NCBI RefSeq assembly: GCF_015277815.1
Contig: NZ_CP063813.1
Location: 186,001-250,000 of the forward strand
DNA length: 64,000 bases
Direction: 5' to 3'
DNA from: Microbacterium atlanticum
GTDB lineage: Bacteria; Actinomycetota; Actinomycetes; Actinomycetales; Microbacteriaceae
The notes beneath the pieces are model-generated. The model saw only the letters and a list, made by a program, of their open reading frames with translations. It did no database searches and was not told where the DNA came from. Shown piece by piece: positions 61,359-64,000 of the stretch. Positions within the stretch are counted from its first letter, which is position 1. Each line of letters begins with the position of its first letter. A program made the translations under genes and the position numbers.

Positions 61359-62104
61359 CCGTCGCGGAAGCCGACGCGCTCACCGTCGAGTTCGCCGGCG
61401 AGGAGTTCTCGGTCGAACCCGACACGGTCTTCACGGTGGGCCGCGAGGGCGACCTCGCCATCGACGACAACCTGTTCCTGCACCGCAACTTCCTGACCAT
61501 CCAGAACGTGGACGGACTGTGGCTGCTCTCGAACGTCGGGTCGCGGCTGTCGGCCACCGTCACCGACTCGGGCGGGCGGGTGCAGGCCTGGCTCGCACCC
61601 GGCGCGCGCCTGCCGCTCGTCTTCGCCGCGACATCCGTCATCTTCAGCGCCGGCCCGACCACCTACGAGCTGACGATCCACGCGTCCGAGCCGACGTTCC
61701 GCGAGTCGCAGCCCCCGGCCGAGGACGACGGACTGAGCACGATCGGCGAGGTGCCGCTCACGCACAGCCAGCGCGTCATGATCCTCGCGCTCGCCGAGCC
61801 CGTGCTGCGGCGGGACGGCACGGGCATGAGCGAGCTGCCCACGTCGGCGCAGGCCGCCGAGAGGCTGGGATGGACGCTCACCCGGTTCAACCGCAAGCTC
61901 GACAACGTCTGCGACAAGCTCGACAAGATCGGCGTGCCCGGCATGCGCGGCGGGGTGCGCTCCTATGCCACGAACCGGCGCGTGCGCCTGGTCGAGCACG
62001 CGATCGCCGCGCGCCTGGTCACCCGCGAGGATCTGCCGCTGCTCGACATCGAGCGGGAGGCCTCGCTCGGCGGCCAGGGCACGCCTGCCGACGACGACGC
62101 CTGA
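61355..62104 (+). CDS. FHA-like protein 3 with C-terminal helical/HTH-like region
   Basis: A 249-residue protein. Residues about 10-110 resemble an FHA domain (FTVGREGDLAIDDN, LHRNFLTIQNVDGLWLLSNVGS) but the Ser-His/Asn-Gly pair is altered (RNF and SNVGS), so phosphothreonine binding is uncertain. Residues about 130-235 are helical and basic: THSQRVMILALAEPVLR, QAAERLGWTLTRFNRKLDN and VRSYATNRRVRLVEHAIA. A helix-turn-helix followed by a wing is possible, hinting at DNA binding (inference). It overlaps the kinase gene by four bases and ends the cluster. Confidence 0.82.
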   Translation: MTVAEADALTVEFAGEEFSVEPDTVFTVGREGDLAIDDNLFLHRNFLTIQNVDGLWLLSNVGSRLSATVTDSGGRVQAWLAPGARLPLVFAATSVIFSAGPTTYELTIHASEPTFRESQPPAEDDGLSTIGEVPLTHSQRVMILALAEPVLRRDGTGMSELPTSAQAAERLGWTLTRFNRKLDNVCDKLDKIGVPGMRGGVRSYATNRRVRLVEHAIAARLVTREDLPLLDIEREASLGGQGTPADDDA

Positions 62105-62125
62105 ACAGCCTCGACGGGCGGTCCG

Positions 62126-62617
62126 TCAGCGCCCGGCGTCGTAGAGGTGCCGGCCGCCGTGGCTGACCACCTTGACCACGACGCCGCGGCGGTGGAGCTC
62201 GGCGACCGTCCGGGTCTCCTCATCGATGTCGCGGCCGAGCGCGTGCACGTTGGCGACGACGAGCACGTCGCCCCGGCCGAGCGTGCCGAACAGGCGCACC
62301 AGGCGCTCCTCCCACGACTCCAGGGTCTCGGGCGCCGGGTGGCGGAAACCCTCGATCGGCACGCCGAAGCGCGTCAGCTCGTTGCGCTGCTCGACCACCG
62401 AGGGCATGTCGTCGCGGGAGATCACCAGCCCGACCAGGCGAGACCCGGCAGGCTGGGCCTGCCACCAGTTGCGGTCGCGCTGCAGCTCCGTGAAGCACTT
62501 CGGGCAGGCGGCGGCGGGGTGGGGGAGATGCAGGGGTGCGGTGTCGGCACCGGCCGAGTGCGCCGTGGCGGCAGCGTGGGTGTGCGCGGCATCCGGCGTC
62601 TTCGTCGTGTCGGTCAT
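62126..62617 (-). CDS. Resolvase N-terminal-like orphan domain
   Basis: A 163-residue protein. A flexible Ala/His/Thr-rich N-terminus with one CPKC pair is followed by a domain like the serine-recombinase catalytic fold: LVGLVISRDDMPSVVEQRNEL, then LGRGDVLVVANVHALGRDIDEE and ELHRRGVVVKVVS. In true resolvases the Ser follows Arg-Val and an Arg appears in the ARLDRLGR block; here these are replaced (SRDD, NVHALGR), and no DNA-binding C-terminus exists. It is thus unlikely to recombine DNA. AAGGGG lies 6 bases before ATG 62617. Convergent with the signalling cluster. Confidence 0.65.
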   Translation of the reverse strand: MTDTTKTPDAAHTHAAATAHSAGADTAPLHLPHPAAACPKCFTELQRDRNWWQAQPAGSRLVGLVISRDDMPSVVEQRNELTRFGVPIEGFRHPAPETLESWEERLVRLFGTLGRGDVLVVANVHALGRDIDEETRTVAELHRRGVVVKVVSHGGRHLYDAGR

Positions 62618-62658
62618 TCAGGGCCCCTTCGCTCGCCCCATTGTCTCACCCGGCGGCG

Positions 62659-64000
62659 TCACTCCTCGTCGTCGAGTCGCAGCTCCAGGCTGAGCTGGTC
62701 GGCGTCGAGCTCGGCCAGCGCGTGCCGGAGCGCCTGCGTGCTGTAGCCCCCGCCCGACGACACCGCGATCAGCCGCACCCGCATCGCCTCGATCATCGCC
62801 AGGCGCAGCTCGAGCAGGTCGCGCGTGCGGGGAGTGTCGGCCTCGTCGGGCGGCTCGACGAGACGTCCGCCGATCCGCGCCAGCAGCTCGTGATCGAACG
62901 CCGTGCCGTCGCGGCGACGGAGGTCCGGGCTCGACAGCGCGCCGACCGCCGCGTCGCGCAGCTCGTCATCGAGCGCCGCCTGCTCGGCCCTGTCGAGCCT
63001 GTCGTCGCCAGGGCGCTCCAGGTGCAGCAGCCGCACCAGCCCGGGGAGCGTGAACCCCTGCAGCATCAGGCTGCCGACGGCGACGGCGAACGCGATGAAC
63101 ACCAGCAGCGCCCGGTCGCCGGTCTCGTCGCGGGGAAGCGTCTGCGCGGCCGCGAGCGTGACGACGCCGCGCATGCCCGCCCAGACGATGACGGCGCCGT
63201 GCTTCCACCCGAGCGGTGAGGCCTGGTAGTAGTCGAGATCGCCGAGGGCCCGGGCGATGCGGGCGCGCATCGCCGCGACGCGGCGCCGGGTTCGGGGATT
63301 GCCGGGGTCCGGCGCCCGGCGCCGGAGCGCGGGCGTGGCCGGATCCGCCGCGGCGGCAGGTGAGGCCGGGCCGTCGGCGTCACCGGCGGGCGAGGCATCC
63401 GTCTGCCCTTTCCCGCCGGGTGGTCCGGCGTGACCGGTGGCCACTTCGTCGATGCGCGCCGACATCGCTTCGAGCCGCCGGCGCTGGCGCCCGCGGGCGC
63501 GGCGGCTCTGCAGCCAGACCAGCAGCGAGACGTACGCGGCGCGGACGGCGAGGATGATCGCGAGCGCCCCGGCGGCGATGCCGATCCCGGTGCCGATGCC
63601 GTTGTGCTCCCGGATGTTCGCGCTGACGATGTCGTAGAGCTCGAGGCCCATCACCAGGAAGACCGCGCCTTCGAGGACCAGCTCGATCGTGTGCCAGTTG
63701 TGCTCGTCGGACCGGCGCTGCTCGGGCGTGAACCAGCGCGCGGCGCCCTGTCCGGTGACGATGCCCGCGACGACGGCGGCCACGAGGCCCGAGCCGCCCA
63801 GCTCCTCGGTCGGGATGTAGGCGATGAACGGCACCACGAAGCCGATCGCCGTGGTGGCGGCGGAGTGCCGGATGAGGGCGCGCAGCCGCAGGTTCAGGTA
63901 GCCGACGACCGCGCCGACGGCGACGGCGACCACGACGCCCCACGCGAACGCCGGAAGGAAGCCGACGGTGAGCGCCCCGTCCCCCGTGGCCGTCGTGGCG
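62659..64000 (-). CDS. Na+/H+ antiporter, CPA1/NhaP type (5' end outside the window)
   Basis: The gene enters from the right edge; 446 C-terminal residues are visible. Membrane segments include TAIGFVVPFIAYIPTEELGGS, GLVAAVVAGIVTGQ, LVLEGAVFLVMGLELYD and AVIVWAGMRGVVTLAAAQTLP, the last being the MRG stretch typical of CPA1 antiporters. A long basic/Pro-rich cytoplasmic loop (about 90 residues, QSRRARGRQRR to RTRRRVAAM) splits the membrane part, and the end is a cytoplasmic acidic tail. It would exchange Na+ or K+ for H+. The start and first helices lie beyond 64000. Confidence 0.9.
   Translation of the reverse strand, partial: ATTATGDGALTVGFLPAFAWGVVVAVAVGAVVGYLNLRLRALIRHSAATTAIGFVVPFIAYIPTEELGGSGLVAAVVAGIVTGQGAARWFTPEQRRSDEHNWHTIELVLEGAVFLVMGLELYDIVSANIREHNGIGTGIGIAAGALAIILAVRAAYVSLLVWLQSRRARGRQRRRLEAMSARIDEVATGHAGPPGGKGQTDASPAGDADGPASPAAAADPATPALRRRAPDPGNPRTRRRVAAMRARIARALGDLDYYQASPLGWKHGAVIVWAGMRGVVTLAAAQTLPRDETGDRALLVFIAFAVAVGSLMLQGFTLPGLVRLLHLERPGDDRLDRAEQAALDDELRDAAVGALSSPDLRRRDGTAFDHELLARIGGRLVEPPDEADTPRTRDLLELRLAMIEAMRVRLIAVSSGGGYSTQALRHALAELDADQLSLELRLDDEE

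Noticed and set aside
62126..62617. Active resolvase of a transposon
   Set aside because: Catalytic residues and DNA-binding domain are missing, and no terminal repeats or transposase lie nearby.
1..64000. rRNA, tRNA, prophage or plasmid origin
   Set aside because: No cloverleaf ending in CCA, no rRNA stretches, no integrase or replication-initiation gene and no change in base composition were seen.

Overview
The window is about 71% GC and densely coded. Gene content and style point to an actinobacterium of the Microbacteriaceae, most likely Microbacterium (inference): GC-ending codons, many GTG starts, an Rv2578c-type radical SAM protein with an SOS-box-like site, an LCP-family cell-wall gene, ECF transporters and a kinase/FHA/FN3 signalling cluster. 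No rRNA, tRNA, IS element, prophage or CRISPR array was seen.

Layout. 1-9.5 kb: an acetyltransferase, a pterin-dehydratase-like/VOC fusion with lost catalytic His, a tightly overlapping three-gene operon (acyl-CoA dehydrogenase-like, PIG-L deacetylase fused to a methyltransferase, glycosyltransferase family 2), and an LCP gene flanked by two DUF998-like membrane genes. 9.5-19.8 kb: DEAD-box RNA helicase, an intergenic island with a 102-bp tandem repeat, a GT1 glycosyltransferase, a TetR/hydrolase divergent pair with twin operators, a decayed SGNH hydrolase joined to palindromic repeats, the Rv2578c-like gene, a VanY-type carboxypeptidase and an acyl-CoA dehydrogenase. 19.8-28.8 kb: an ECF transporter (T, fused A-A, S), a 1005-residue secreted subtilase, pirin, a small acetyltransferase and an intact secreted SGNH hydrolase. 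28.8-45.8 kb: housekeeping and repair genes (Mtr4/HelY-like helicase, RecQ, formate-THF ligase, DNA-3-methyladenine glycosylase I, a short UvrA-like ABC protein) among metabolic genes (SDR, GH16-like, acyl-CoA oxidase, DJ-1/PfpI).

45.8-62.1 kb is the most striking region: nine co-directional genes, the last eight overlapping by 1 or 4 bases. They encode a 2019-residue membrane-anchored protein built of Ig/cadherin-like and FN3 repeats, a MoxR AAA ATPase, a DUF58 protein, a transglutaminase-fold membrane protein without its catalytic Cys, an FHA protein, a PP2C phosphatase, a second FHA protein, a transmembrane Ser/Thr kinase, and a third FHA-like protein with a probable DNA-binding tail. The core matches the PFNA cluster described in bifidobacteria (kinase, FN3, AAA ATPase, DUF58, transglutaminase). 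The reading here is an envelope-sensing phospho-relay: kinase and phosphatase in the membrane/cytosol, FHA proteins as phosphothreonine readers, MoxR/DUF58/transglutaminase-fold proteins as an assembly module for the giant surface protein, and the last protein as a possible transcriptional output. The window closes with a resolvase-like orphan domain and the C-terminal two-thirds or so of a Na+/H+ antiporter.

Two sequence-level themes run through the window. Many genes start with no leader (TANNNT, 6-7 bases, then ATG/GTG). The word GGATGCC/GGCATCC is strongly over-represented, both inside genes, where it forces rare codons, and in terminator-like stems.
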